Positions 38,900 to 47,062 of a stretch of 64,000 nucleotides of DNA are shown here, in pieces (within the stretch, counting starts at the first letter, position 1; each line of letters starts with the position of its first letter). Below the pieces are notes generated by a model. It saw only the letters and a program-made list of their open reading frames with translations. It searched no databases and was not told the origin of the DNA. Source of the DNA: Vibrio sp. J1-1 (GTDB lineage Bacteria > Pseudomonadota > Gammaproteobacteria > Enterobacterales > Vibrionaceae); contig NZ_JAKKCM010000007.1 in NCBI RefSeq assembly GCF_021728395.1, positions 17,339-81,338 on the forward strand, in the 5' to 3' direction. Made by a program: the position numbers and the translations under genes.

Positions 38900-38954
38900 T
38901 GGCACGCCCTGTAGGATTCGAACCTACGACCACATCCTTAGAAGGGACGTGCTC
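38900..38954 (-). pseudogene. argU: 3' part of split host tRNA-Arg(UCU) gene (argU)
   Basis: On the minus strand this is the tRNA from the D-arm onward: GAGCAC, anticodon arm CGTCC-CTTCTAA-GGATG (anticodon TCT), the T-arm with TTCGAAT, acceptor AGGGCGT and GCCA. At 38954 the sequence leaves tRNA homology abruptly. The missing 28-nt 5' part lies 16.5 kb away at 55417-55444, beside folD. Joined at the shared GTGCTC, the pieces make a 77-nt tRNA resembling E. coli argU, with a G-U first acceptor pair. As it stands this half cannot make a tRNA. Confidence 0.9.
38949..38954. other. Left attachment core (attL), GTGCTC
   Basis: This hexamer is the last sequence shared by host tRNA and the right junction at 55417-55422. 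In the tRNA it is GAGCAC, the 3' strand of the D-stem plus base 26 and its neighbour. A 6-bp core suits tyrosine-recombinase strand exchange with a 6-bp overlap. Confidence 0.7.
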
Positions 38955-38975
38955 ATTTAACACCCTAATCAATAC

Positions 38976-38992
38976 TTACCACATATTACCAC
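38976..38992. repeat. Paired TTACCAC motifs at the left end
   Basis: TTACCAC occurs at 38976-38982 and 38986-38992, 10 bases apart, about one helical turn. The same heptamer occurs at the right end at 55349-55355, and inverted (GTGGTAA) at 55297-55303 and 55393-55399. These are candidate recombinase binding sites. Confidence 0.5.
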
Positions 38993-39126
38993 TTCCCCCT
39001 CGTTTTTAACAATTTCGCGCTAAAATATCGATTTGAAAGAAATTTCATCCTTCAACTAAATTTGCGTTACCCCTAGCTTTTAGTTACCATTTAATCATAA
39101 AGCGTGAGAATAAAGGTAAGTAATGC

Positions 39127-40617
39127 ATGAAGGAATTTGCTCCATCAGGTCGGTATCACTTTGTTGTGAAGCAAAAGGTGGCTACTGTCCCTGCCACTGC
39201 GTTTCCTGTGTTATATCTCGAATCCGAAAATGGTTATAAGATCCTGTGGTCACTAGTCAGGTATTTTCTTGCGTATTCCTCTAGGAGTGAAACTTGGATG
39301 CGGGATACAGCCCGTGCCATTGGTTTATTTTATGATTATTGCACTGCATGTCGTAACAACTCGATAGGTCAGACTACACAGCTACGTAATTTTATGTCTA
39401 GCCTTGAAAACGGAACGATAGGCAATGATGAGAAAGACCCTACTGGGCTGTATTGGGCTCCAACAGGTGTAGATAAGGCAAAAAGGTTGCGAAGCTCCCT
39501 ATCAAGATTCATCAACTGGGTAATCGAAGATGAGAGAAATGCAAAAGGTGTGACTGCATTCATACCGCCTGTAAACCAGAGCGAAAAGTTAACTCTGTCC
39601 CTATTGAAATCCGCCCAAAACATTATTGGCCGCAGTTTCATGGCGCACACCAAAGATAGAAATACAGTAGCTGAGAGTTTGATGGAGTCACGTGAAACAT
39701 TCGGCTATGAGTTTGAAGATGACCCAAAAACTTACTTCAATGCAGAAAGTGAGGCTAAAAGTTTTCCTGTCGAACTTATTGCACCACTAATGGAGTATGG
39801 GTTTGTAAAAAATCCTTTAGCTACAGATCCCTTTAAGCGTGAAGATATCACTGCAAAAATGATTACCCTACTGCTTCTGTTCGGCGGTATGAGGAAAAGT
39901 GAACCGTTACATTTATGGTTTAACGATGTTCTGCCAACAGGTGAATTTAAGTGCCAAATCAGGCTTCATCACCCTAGTTTAGCCAAGACAAACTTAATTG
40001 GTGAAGGAAGTAAGACTAGAATGCATTATCTTAAAGAACGAGGGATGTTACCTAGGCACAAAACAAACAATCCTAAGTCACTCAAGGCCGGATGGAAAAA
40101 ACTTGCTGTAGATAAGAAATCCTATCGTGCAGACATGTTCTGGTTACACCAGTCAGCAGAAGCTTTATTCTCTACTTTGTACCCTATGTATCTAACGTAC
40201 CGAAGTAAATTGATGGAGATCTATCAAAAGACTCACGATCACGACCATCCATTTTTATTTGTATCTGCGGGGGTAGATAACAGAACTGGGGAGAGTTATG
40301 TAGGAGCTCCATATTCAATCAGCCAATTTGAAAAGAGCTTTCAAAAAGCATTAGATAGACTCGAATTGCATATGGGTATAAAAATCCCTCGTGGAAAAGA
40401 TGCAGCAATGAACCCTCATTCACTTCGCCATTTCTATGCTCAGGCCCTTAAGGATTCTGGAGTAGAGCCAAAAATCATACAGAAATGTTTGCACCATCGC
40501 ACCATCAACTCACAACAAGCCTACAAGGGCATAACAACACAGAAAATCAGGGAAACCCTAAGTCACTATTCTATAAGCGGTCCAATGGATAACATATTAC
40601 GAATTAGTGGAATTTAG
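39127..40617 (+). CDS. gmtY: Tyrosine recombinase, GmtY-like
   Basis: 496 aa. Catalytic residues of a tyrosine recombinase are visible: Arg in LLLLFGGMRKSEPLHL (R256), HSLRH (H431 and R434), LHH (H456/H457) and nucleophile Tyr in QQAYKGIT (Y466). The N-terminal ~200 residues are a SAM-like core-binding region. It lies 170 bases inside the left end and leads a three-gene operon. It is presumably the integrase acting at the GTGCTC core in argU. Family naming as gamma-mobile-trio recombinase is from memory of its gene order and size. Confidence 0.85.
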   Translation: MKEFAPSGRYHFVVKQKVATVPATAFPVLYLESENGYKILWSLVRYFLAYSSRSETWMRDTARAIGLFYDYCTACRNNSIGQTTQLRNFMSSLENGTIGNDEKDPTGLYWAPTGVDKAKRLRSSLSRFINWVIEDERNAKGVTAFIPPVNQSEKLTLSLLKSAQNIIGRSFMAHTKDRNTVAESLMESRETFGYEFEDDPKTYFNAESEAKSFPVELIAPLMEYGFVKNPLATDPFKREDITAKMITLLLLFGGMRKSEPLHLWFNDVLPTGEFKCQIRLHHPSLAKTNLIGEGSKTRMHYLKERGMLPRHKTNNPKSLKAGWKKLAVDKKSYRADMFWLHQSAEALFSTLYPMYLTYRSKLMEIYQKTHDHDHPFLFVSAGVDNRTGESYVGAPYSISQFEKSFQKALDRLELHMGIKIPRGKDAAMNPHSLRHFYAQALKDSGVEPKIIQKCLHHRTINSQQAYKGITTQKIRETLSHYSISGPMDNILRISGI

Positions 40618-40625
40618 TCACAACT

Positions 40626-43600
40626 ATGGAAAGCCCCAAGAATATGCAGAAATTGAAAGGAATCGAGTTCAGAGAATCTGTAACTGATTACGAGCAAGCT
40701 ACGATCAGTGCTATGTTTTTTCAGCCAAAGTTTCATCAAGGCAACAAAGCACGCACCGCGCACGATGAAGGAATGAGCACCCTGAGTCGTCTTCTTAAAA
40801 ATGGAAAAGTGAAGCTTAATAGCCTTTTGTTTTATCAAAATGTTGGAAATAATCAGCGCTTCAATGCTGCACAGTTCGTAAAGGGACGGAACTCCAATTT
40901 ATATAAAGAGTTTGCCATTATTTCCGACAAGCTAAATCTTAATGGAAGAATCCAAAGCGAAGACAGTCTTAAGACGGCGGAAAAGCGCTTCCAAGAATCC
41001 GTAGAGTTTTTGCAATACCTCACTAATACGAACTCAATTGGCGATATCACCATTGAGATGTTTAAGCAGTTCATTCTTCCTGTTCGGACGCAGAATAACA
41101 GGTGGCATGAAGATACAAGTCCACATATTCACAAGGCACTGCGGTCGATGGCACTCTGTCTCGATGATCAATTCAATTGTGCTGAATACATAAAATGCGT
41201 TGAAGTCCAGCGTATTGATACTTTGGCTAAGATGAAAGATCTCTTTTCAAGACCCGATAAACACATGAGAAAGTGGGTTGATTCTTGGCATGAGTTCTTA
41301 GATGCAAAAAATGCATTTTCAACAAAAGGCTTCAAAGATGCCGCCACAAAAATGCGTGACTACCTTGAAGAGACCTATGCATCAGATAGTTGTTCCCCAT
41401 TTCCTGATGAGCCATTACTTTACTTTGCAAAGTATCGCGGCGAAGAATTCTATAATTGGTTAAACGACCTCGTTGAAAAAGGTAAGATCACAAGTAAAGC
41501 CTTAATCAATACAATAAGTGCGTTAAACTCATACGCAAACTGGTTTATCGCTACCTATATGTCAGATACAGATGAAAATGGTGAATTAGTAACGCTCGGT
41601 CACCCGCTTTTAAGCAGCCACAGACTGAACCAAATAATTCAAGCACATGGAGCTGAAGATAATGGTGATATCAAATTAAGCGAATCTTCGAAACCCTGTC
41701 CTCCGCTATGGATGGTTCTTAAGCTTAAAGAAATCCTGACTGAAAACGATTACGAATGGGCTAAATCCTTAACCTCTCAATACAACGATAGCATTGTTGA
41801 TGAGAATGGAGACCCTGTTTGGATTCCAGTGATTACATTCCTCTATCTAGTCATGCTTGAAATTCCTCTGCGCAAAATCCAAGTATTACGTCTTGATTCA
41901 GGCGAAGGTGATATGTGGAGGTACGATGCTCAATCTGACATTTGGGCAAAAAACGACCACCAGCTTGCAAACTACTGGAAGAACACTGGTGCCAAAGTGC
42001 CGAATCGAGGTGCATTTAGAAGAAAATTAATCAATGGGATCTTAAAACCTGAGTTTGCTTTATATGTCAATTCAAATAAAACGGCTGATAAAAACGTCGG
42101 TTTTGGTGAAAAGTCAGGCTATGAAATTCCATGGAAAAACCCGCATGTCATCAAGTACCTTGATGAATTGAGGATTTGGCAAGAAAAGTACAATCCAGCG
42201 GCTGCACCTGTTAGGTATAAAGACATCCCAACAACTGTATTTGAAGGTGATCCTGCAAAAAAAGTACTGGCATCAATTCCTGATCGATTCTATTTGTTTC
42301 GCGCAGCTAAAGATATTAAGAATGGCAACCGTCAAATGCCGCCGACGATTCGCATGCTACACGAGTTCTGGGTCAGGTTAATGGATGAATTGGAGAAGCG
42401 ACTGCATGAAGAAGGTGTGGATTGCCAAATTATTCTCTCTCGAAACCCAAAAACTAATGCTGCCCAACAAGCGCTATACTCCCCTCATGGTCTGCGTCTT
42501 GCCGGGCTAACTTCTCTTGCTCAACAAGGTGTGCCAATTGAGATTTTAAGTAAAATTGTGGCAGGACACAAAAGCATTCTGATGACTATCTACTATCAGA
42601 AATTCCACCCAAACCACATTAGCGAAATCCTAAATGAAGCTAGCCGCGATTTAGAGCTCCAATATCAGAAGAGCTTTCAGAGCTGGTTGAGAGATGCGTC
42701 TTGGATTCAGGTTGCGGAATATGCAGCCTATAATTCAGAGGATGCAATTGAGGGAGTTCAGTCTGCTGTTGCTCGTTGCACAGCTTCTCTGTGGAGCAGT
42801 ACCAACCTAGGCTTATGTCCATATAATGGCACCCGATGCCACGATGGCGGTGCTTGTGTCCGTAAAAATGGTAAAGGGCGAAACATTCATCTACCTATTG
42901 AAGATAAAAACTGTGTGATGTGTAGACACTTCATTACAGGCTTGCCTTGGTTAACTGAACTTTGGGTGCACGGCAATGCACTTATCCTAAAATCAGAGAA
43001 GATCTCGAAAGACTTAGAGGAACTCCAGCAAGAGGAGCGAGAGCTCAAGGTCAAGCGCAAAAATTTGGTTCAAGATGGAGAAGAAGTACCTTCGGGATTG
43101 CGTATAAAAATAACAAAGCTTCAAACCCTACATGAAAAGAAATCAATTAATCTTGATAATATTTTCAAGGAGTTACATGCAACTCACAACCTAGTCGAGA
43201 AGGTAAAGAAGCTTCCTAAAGCTCCGATTTTTGAAGAGGGCGAAAGTGAAAATAACAGCGCCCCAGCTCTACTAATGAATAGTGACTCAGAGTTTGACGT
43301 GGACTATGTGGAAGCACCTAACAACTTCCAGAATCTGGACTTCGTAATTCAAGCAAGCCGTTTTTACAAGCATGAGAAAAATATGGATTTTGAGCGCGAA
43401 CGTGAAATGTTTATGGATGAAATCTTGCTAAGGAATGGATATGAGCCATTGATGTTAATGAATTTGACAAAAGAAGAGAAACAGCAGTCCGCTGATGCCT
43501 TCGCAAAGCTCTTGGTAACAAAGGTTGATTCTGAAATGCTCCAACTCTTAAAGGATGGTCGGATTAAGCTATCGGAGCTTGGGCTTGAAAAGGATACTCT

Positions 43601-43664
43601 TGAAGCATTCCCAGTGAACATCCCTAAAAATTTAATAGCTCAATCAGCGGCACTACCGAGTTAA
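40626..43664 (+). CDS. gmtZ: Large tyrosine-recombinase-fold protein with zinc cluster, GmtZ-like
   Basis: 1012 aa, starting 8 bases after gmtY. A recombinase catalytic region covers about 420-660: Arg in LEIPLRKIQVLRL, PHGLRLAGL (H621), AGHKSILMTIYYQKF with the candidate nucleophile Tyr near 655. After it comes a Cys-rich cluster (about 731-770; LCPYNGTRCHDGGAC and NCVMC), likely zinc-binding, then a charged coiled coil (about 790-860; EKISKDLEELQQEERELKVKRK). The active residues seem intact, so it may be a second working recombinase rather than an accessory factor. Confidence 0.82.
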   Translation: MESPKNMQKLKGIEFRESVTDYEQATISAMFFQPKFHQGNKARTAHDEGMSTLSRLLKNGKVKLNSLLFYQNVGNNQRFNAAQFVKGRNSNLYKEFAIISDKLNLNGRIQSEDSLKTAEKRFQESVEFLQYLTNTNSIGDITIEMFKQFILPVRTQNNRWHEDTSPHIHKALRSMALCLDDQFNCAEYIKCVEVQRIDTLAKMKDLFSRPDKHMRKWVDSWHEFLDAKNAFSTKGFKDAATKMRDYLEETYASDSCSPFPDEPLLYFAKYRGEEFYNWLNDLVEKGKITSKALINTISALNSYANWFIATYMSDTDENGELVTLGHPLLSSHRLNQIIQAHGAEDNGDIKLSESSKPCPPLWMVLKLKEILTENDYEWAKSLTSQYNDSIVDENGDPVWIPVITFLYLVMLEIPLRKIQVLRLDSGEGDMWRYDAQSDIWAKNDHQLANYWKNTGAKVPNRGAFRRKLINGILKPEFALYVNSNKTADKNVGFGEKSGYEIPWKNPHVIKYLDELRIWQEKYNPAAAPVRYKDIPTTVFEGDPAKKVLASIPDRFYLFRAAKDIKNGNRQMPPTIRMLHEFWVRLMDELEKRLHEEGVDCQIILSRNPKTNAAQQALYSPHGLRLAGLTSLAQQGVPIEILSKIVAGHKSILMTIYYQKFHPNHISEILNEASRDLELQYQKSFQSWLRDASWIQVAEYAAYNSEDAIEGVQSAVARCTASLWSSTNLGLCPYNGTRCHDGGACVRKNGKGRNIHLPIEDKNCVMCRHFITGLPWLTELWVHGNALILKSEKISKDLEELQQEERELKVKRKNLVQDGEEVPSGLRIKITKLQTLHEKKSINLDNIFKELHATHNLVEKVKKLPKAPIFEEGESENNSAPALLMNSDSEFDVDYVEAPNNFQNLDFVIQASRFYKHEKNMDFEREREMFMDEILLRNGYEPLMLMNLTKEEKQQSADAFAKLLVTKVDSEMLQLLKDGRIKLSELGLEKDTLEAFPVNIPKNLIAQSAALPS

Positions 43665-43668
43665 GAAG

Positions 43669-44421
43669 ATGAAAAATCAAGATATTATGTCAAACAATGA
43701 TGTAGAAAAATTGTATGAAAAACTTTTTGAAAACACAAGTAGAGAGCAAGTAAAAACAAATCTGAAGAGCATCCATGATATCTGCGAAAAAATGGTGGGG
43801 GTGAATGCATCTCCATCAGTTCCAGCAGTAGTTAAGGCTCTGGCGAGTAAGGGTATCATCGTTTCTGAACGTTCAATTTACAACCGAAGAGCGGGCAAGA
43901 ATCCTTACCCAATTCTAATTGATGCTTGGGTTAAAGTAGCTCAAGGGAAAAAGCTCGGAATTGAGGCCGTTGTGAAAGCTAGCACTGCGTCACAAACTGA
44001 TAACAGTATCACCGTAAATAGCCCCAATGCCCTTCTTACCGAGGATGACCTACTGAAAATCTCTGACCCTGTATTGCGGTACAAGATTTCCATTTTATAT
44101 GGTCAGATGACTTCTTTGACTAAGCAAAATGCTGCAATACGCGAACTACGTGGATTACCAGCAGTCTACCCAGACCACATTACACAAATGTCAGATAATA
44201 AAATCGATGCAAAGTCTAAACTCAACGTCCCCTCACAACAGCTAAATAGCTTAGATGTGGAAATTCTAACGAACCTTCTGGATGGCCAAAGTGGGAGATT
44301 TTACTTTGATACTGAGGGTACACTTTATGCGGGAAGGCCAATTAGAACTCATACAGCATTATCAGATCCGGGGCTCAAGGATGTACTTGAAAAACTCCTT
44401 CCCAAAAAACTGATTACATAG
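43669..44421 (+). CDS. gmtX: Third trio protein, GmtX-like
   Basis: 250 aa, 4 bases after gmtZ and so co-translated. A predicted helical, DNA-binding-like N-terminus (PSVPAVVKALASKGIIVSERSIYNRRAGKNPYPILIDAWVKVA, about 43-85) resembles the helix-turn-helix of proteins that accompany large tyrosine recombinases. The middle has a short helix (RYKISILYGQMTSLTKQNAAIREL). No enzymatic motif is apparent. It may direct or regulate recombination by the two upstream proteins; that is inference from context. Confidence 0.75.
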   Translation: MKNQDIMSNNDVEKLYEKLFENTSREQVKTNLKSIHDICEKMVGVNASPSVPAVVKALASKGIIVSERSIYNRRAGKNPYPILIDAWVKVAQGKKLGIEAVVKASTASQTDNSITVNSPNALLTEDDLLKISDPVLRYKISILYGQMTSLTKQNAAIRELRGLPAVYPDHITQMSDNKIDAKSKLNVPSQQLNSLDVEILTNLLDGQSGRFYFDTEGTLYAGRPIRTHTALSDPGLKDVLEKLLPKKLIT

Positions 44422-44597
44422 TTCCAAAACTTGTTCATTTGGCTATTTACGATGTGGAGTTATGACAGAAAAACTCCACAGTTTGTGGTTTGTAAGTAGC
44501 AAGTCTTGAACTCAAGCGCCATAAAACATCCACTCTAATACATGTATGCCTCGTAGTGTTTTAGTTGCCTTTATAGCAGCATTAACGAAGTAACATT

Positions 44598-44750
44598 ATG
44601 ACCTATTTTTTATCAAAAATTGTCGACGACTTTTAGTTTTTCCTAACTTACCTTCAAAAGCTACCAGAACCAGATGATAAATTACTAAGAGAATTCGTTG
44701 TACACATAGAAGCTGGATTAGATAGCTTTCGTCAGGTACTATCCGTGTAG
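44598..44750 (+). pseudogene. Decayed ORF after the trio
   Basis: An ATG at 44598 reads MTYFLSKIVDDF and stops; another frame then reads TYLQKLPEPDDKLLREFVV, continuing HIEAGLDSFRQVLSV to a stop at 44750. The second part has the composition of a real protein. One or two frame changes would join them into a ~50-aa protein of the size of a toxin-antitoxin component. The family is not recognised. The remainder of the 44422-44802 gap shows nothing else. Confidence 0.35.
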
Positions 44751-44802
44751 AAATAATTCTTTATTTTCAATGCCTTGTTTTTCTTAATGTATAAGGGAAT
44801 GT

Positions 44803-46200
44803 ATGACAACAATCGCAATTCCACGTGTAAGTGATAATTTGTTACTCCAAGTTTTCATGAATGACATTCTGTCGCATTATGAACAGCTAGGATTGGATCC
44901 TACTTCTACGGTTTCAGTGACAATCGCTCGCAACTTATTTACTGTACAAGCGGTCAATGGAATAAACGAAAACGGATCGCTAAAGGACGAGTTCTTAGAA
45001 TCGTTGAGATCTTCAGCAAGCACGAGTTGCTCCATTGAAAAAGTTACTCTTAATGACCCCACAAAAAGTTTTGGCTCGATTACATATCAACGCTCTCCAG
45101 AGTCACTTGTAGATAAATTAGTTGTTACGAACAATTCAAACCAAAAGTTCCCGGCTGATTTGGTGAGTGTATACATTCGTTTACAAGAAAAGCTTCAGAT
45201 GAATATCAGCTCCGCATCAACAGGAGAGATTCCATCTGATGTTTTTAGCGCTCACCACGAAGTGCTCACCAAACTGGAAGGGTTAAACGCAGTCCTTATT
45301 GATAGACAGCACGAAAAAATTCGTGCATTAGATGATGAAAAATCACAGTTTTTGGATCAGAAACTCGATGAGTTCAATACTAAGCATGAAAACTTAGAAG
45401 CAGATTATGCTTCAAAGATCCAGAGGCTGGAAAAAGAGCATAAAACTAGAAGTGAAGAGCTTGATGCAAGAGCTAAACTCATTGAAGACGCAGATAATAC
45501 GACGGCTAGACGGAAAACCACTACGTCGATGCTTGAGGATGTCCAAGAGAAGGCCAAATACTTCAACTTTTCTTCATCTGTTACCGTGAGATCAGTTTGG
45601 GCAATTGCTTTAGCTGCATTATTATTGGTCGCTGGTGCTTACGGAACTTACATGAGTGCCTTAGAACTGAAGGAGCTTCATTATGAGTATCCTAGTGGGA
45701 AAACCCTAAAAACAGAGTCAGGTTATAGAGAGGTAACTCAAGAGGTTGTCGAAGCGCAACAAAAATCGATCAAAGAGTCAAATTACATTTGGTTCTTGTA
45801 TGTTAGAGCCTTTTTTAGCTCAGCATTGTTTATTTCTTCGACGATATATATGATCAAATGGTTTAACTCATGGGCAAATAGAATCGCTCAACAAGAGTTA
45901 GAAAACCAACAATTCGTGCGAGATTTGAATAGAGCTCACTTGGCTGTCGAAATGTGTCTTGAGTGGAACGATAAAAAAGATGGGGATATCCCAGAGCGTC
46001 TGCTAGTTTCTCTAACTGAGGGCTTGTTTAAAGACAAAACACAGCCTAATCATGAGATTCATCATCCAGTAGAGCAGTTAGCTTCAGCTCTAATCAGAAG
46101 TACAGAATCAATAAAACTTCCTCTTGGTTCTGGTGAGTTAGATATTAATGGTAAGAAACTTTCAAACCAAAAGCCAACACTGCCGCAAATTGATAAATGA
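44803..46200 (+). CDS. Coiled-coil protein with two membrane helices, unknown
   Basis: 465 aa, preceded by AAGGGA. The N-terminal ~150 residues are soluble and not recognised. A long charged coiled coil follows (about 165-240; EKIRALDDEKSQFLDQKLDEFNTKHENLEADYASKIQRLEKEHKTRSEELDARAKL in pieces). Membrane helices are at about 265-288 (VWAIALAALLLVAGAYGTYMSA) and 333-352 (VRAFFSSALFISSTIYMI), with a soluble C-terminus. The layout suits a membrane-anchored sensor or effector. As the first cargo gene after the trio it is a defence candidate. No enzymatic motif was seen. Confidence 0.7.
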   Translation: MTTIAIPRVSDNLLLQVFMNDILSHYEQLGLDPTSTVSVTIARNLFTVQAVNGINENGSLKDEFLESLRSSASTSCSIEKVTLNDPTKSFGSITYQRSPESLVDKLVVTNNSNQKFPADLVSVYIRLQEKLQMNISSASTGEIPSDVFSAHHEVLTKLEGLNAVLIDRQHEKIRALDDEKSQFLDQKLDEFNTKHENLEADYASKIQRLEKEHKTRSEELDARAKLIEDADNTTARRKTTTSMLEDVQEKAKYFNFSSSVTVRSVWAIALAALLLVAGAYGTYMSALELKELHYEYPSGKTLKTESGYREVTQEVVEAQQKSIKESNYIWFLYVRAFFSSALFISSTIYMIKWFNSWANRIAQQELENQQFVRDLNRAHLAVEMCLEWNDKKDGDIPERLLVSLTEGLFKDKTQPNHEIHHPVEQLASALIRSTESIKLPLGSGELDINGKKLSNQKPTLPQIDK

Positions 46201-46406
46201 AAGAGTTCCATATGATACTACTGTAGGTACTTATGAGCCCTCGGGATGGGAGGCTGCTAGTTTTTACTCCTTTCCCATTCATATATAAAGTTCTCAATGC
46301 TTCCCAAAATCCATCTTTGACTTATTTAATTTAATGCCTCTATTATAAAATTAAACATATATCCATGTGGCAGCAATTGCCATATCAAATAGTGAAGATT
46401 TAAAAG

Positions 46407-46808
46407 ATGGCTAAGATAATTGCTGGTATCATTTTTATCGCGCTTGTTTGGTTTATTGTTTCTTCTGGCGGAGACAAGATTATTAAGGATCAATATGTTC
46501 GCACTTTATTTTGTGCTGCTATAACAGGAGATCAAGCGACAGAAAAAGAGCTTGTCAGGTTACATGAGCTAATCCTTAAAGATGGAAGGGATATCAATAA
46601 AAGCGATATGGAAGCAGCCAGTATACATTGGCAAGTTATGTTCGACGTTGATTCATTGGCAGAGTTAATTGCTAGTCCCAAGTTTCAAATTTCCTGTCAT
46701 CATGACGCTTGCCTCCTTGAAGGACATAACCGGAAGCAATGCTCTGAGGATTTGATAGATGCTTGTTTCCAATACAACCTGAGCAAAAAGGAATGCTTGG
46801 ACTTGTAG
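46407..46808 (+). CDS. Small membrane-anchored Cys-rich protein, unknown
   Basis: 133 aa. An N-terminal helix (MAKIIAGIIFIALVWFIVSSGG) would anchor it or act as an uncleaved signal. The rest carries five cysteines in its final third (ISCHHDACLLEGHNRKQC, then DACFQYNLSKKECLDL), suggesting disulfides in the periplasm. The ribosome site is weak. It lies 206 bases after the coiled-coil membrane protein on the same strand, so they could work together, though not necessarily in one transcript. Confidence 0.55.
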   Translation: MAKIIAGIIFIALVWFIVSSGGDKIIKDQYVRTLFCAAITGDQATEKELVRLHELILKDGRDINKSDMEAASIHWQVMFDVDSLAELIASPKFQISCHHDACLLEGHNRKQCSEDLIDACFQYNLSKKECLDL

Positions 46809-46906
46809 TAGGTTAAAGATTTCCTGTAAACCGCATAAATTGTACTAACTCTACATCCCGCAGCTCACTTTCGGACATTTCGGCGGTAGAAAAGATGTGA
46901 CTACAA

Positions 46907-46932
46907 TAAAAAAGAGGTCGTATAGACCTCTT
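46907..46932 (-). terminator. Terminator of the ATPase-nuclease gene
   Basis: AAGAGGTC / AGACCTCTT stem with a GTAT-type loop followed on the minus strand by TTTTTTA. A second inverted repeat (AATCAAACTTA / TAAGTTTGATT) at about 47031-47062 directly follows the stop codon. Confidence 0.75.
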
Positions 46933-47062
46933 GAATTGGTTAGCAATGTCGAGAGAAGTATTGAAGGTATTGCCACTTGTTACTTCCCGAGAGAGGGTTG
47001 TGTGTGGAGCAGTATAGGTAATGTTAGATTAGTCAAACTTATTTAGTTAACATTAAGTTTGA

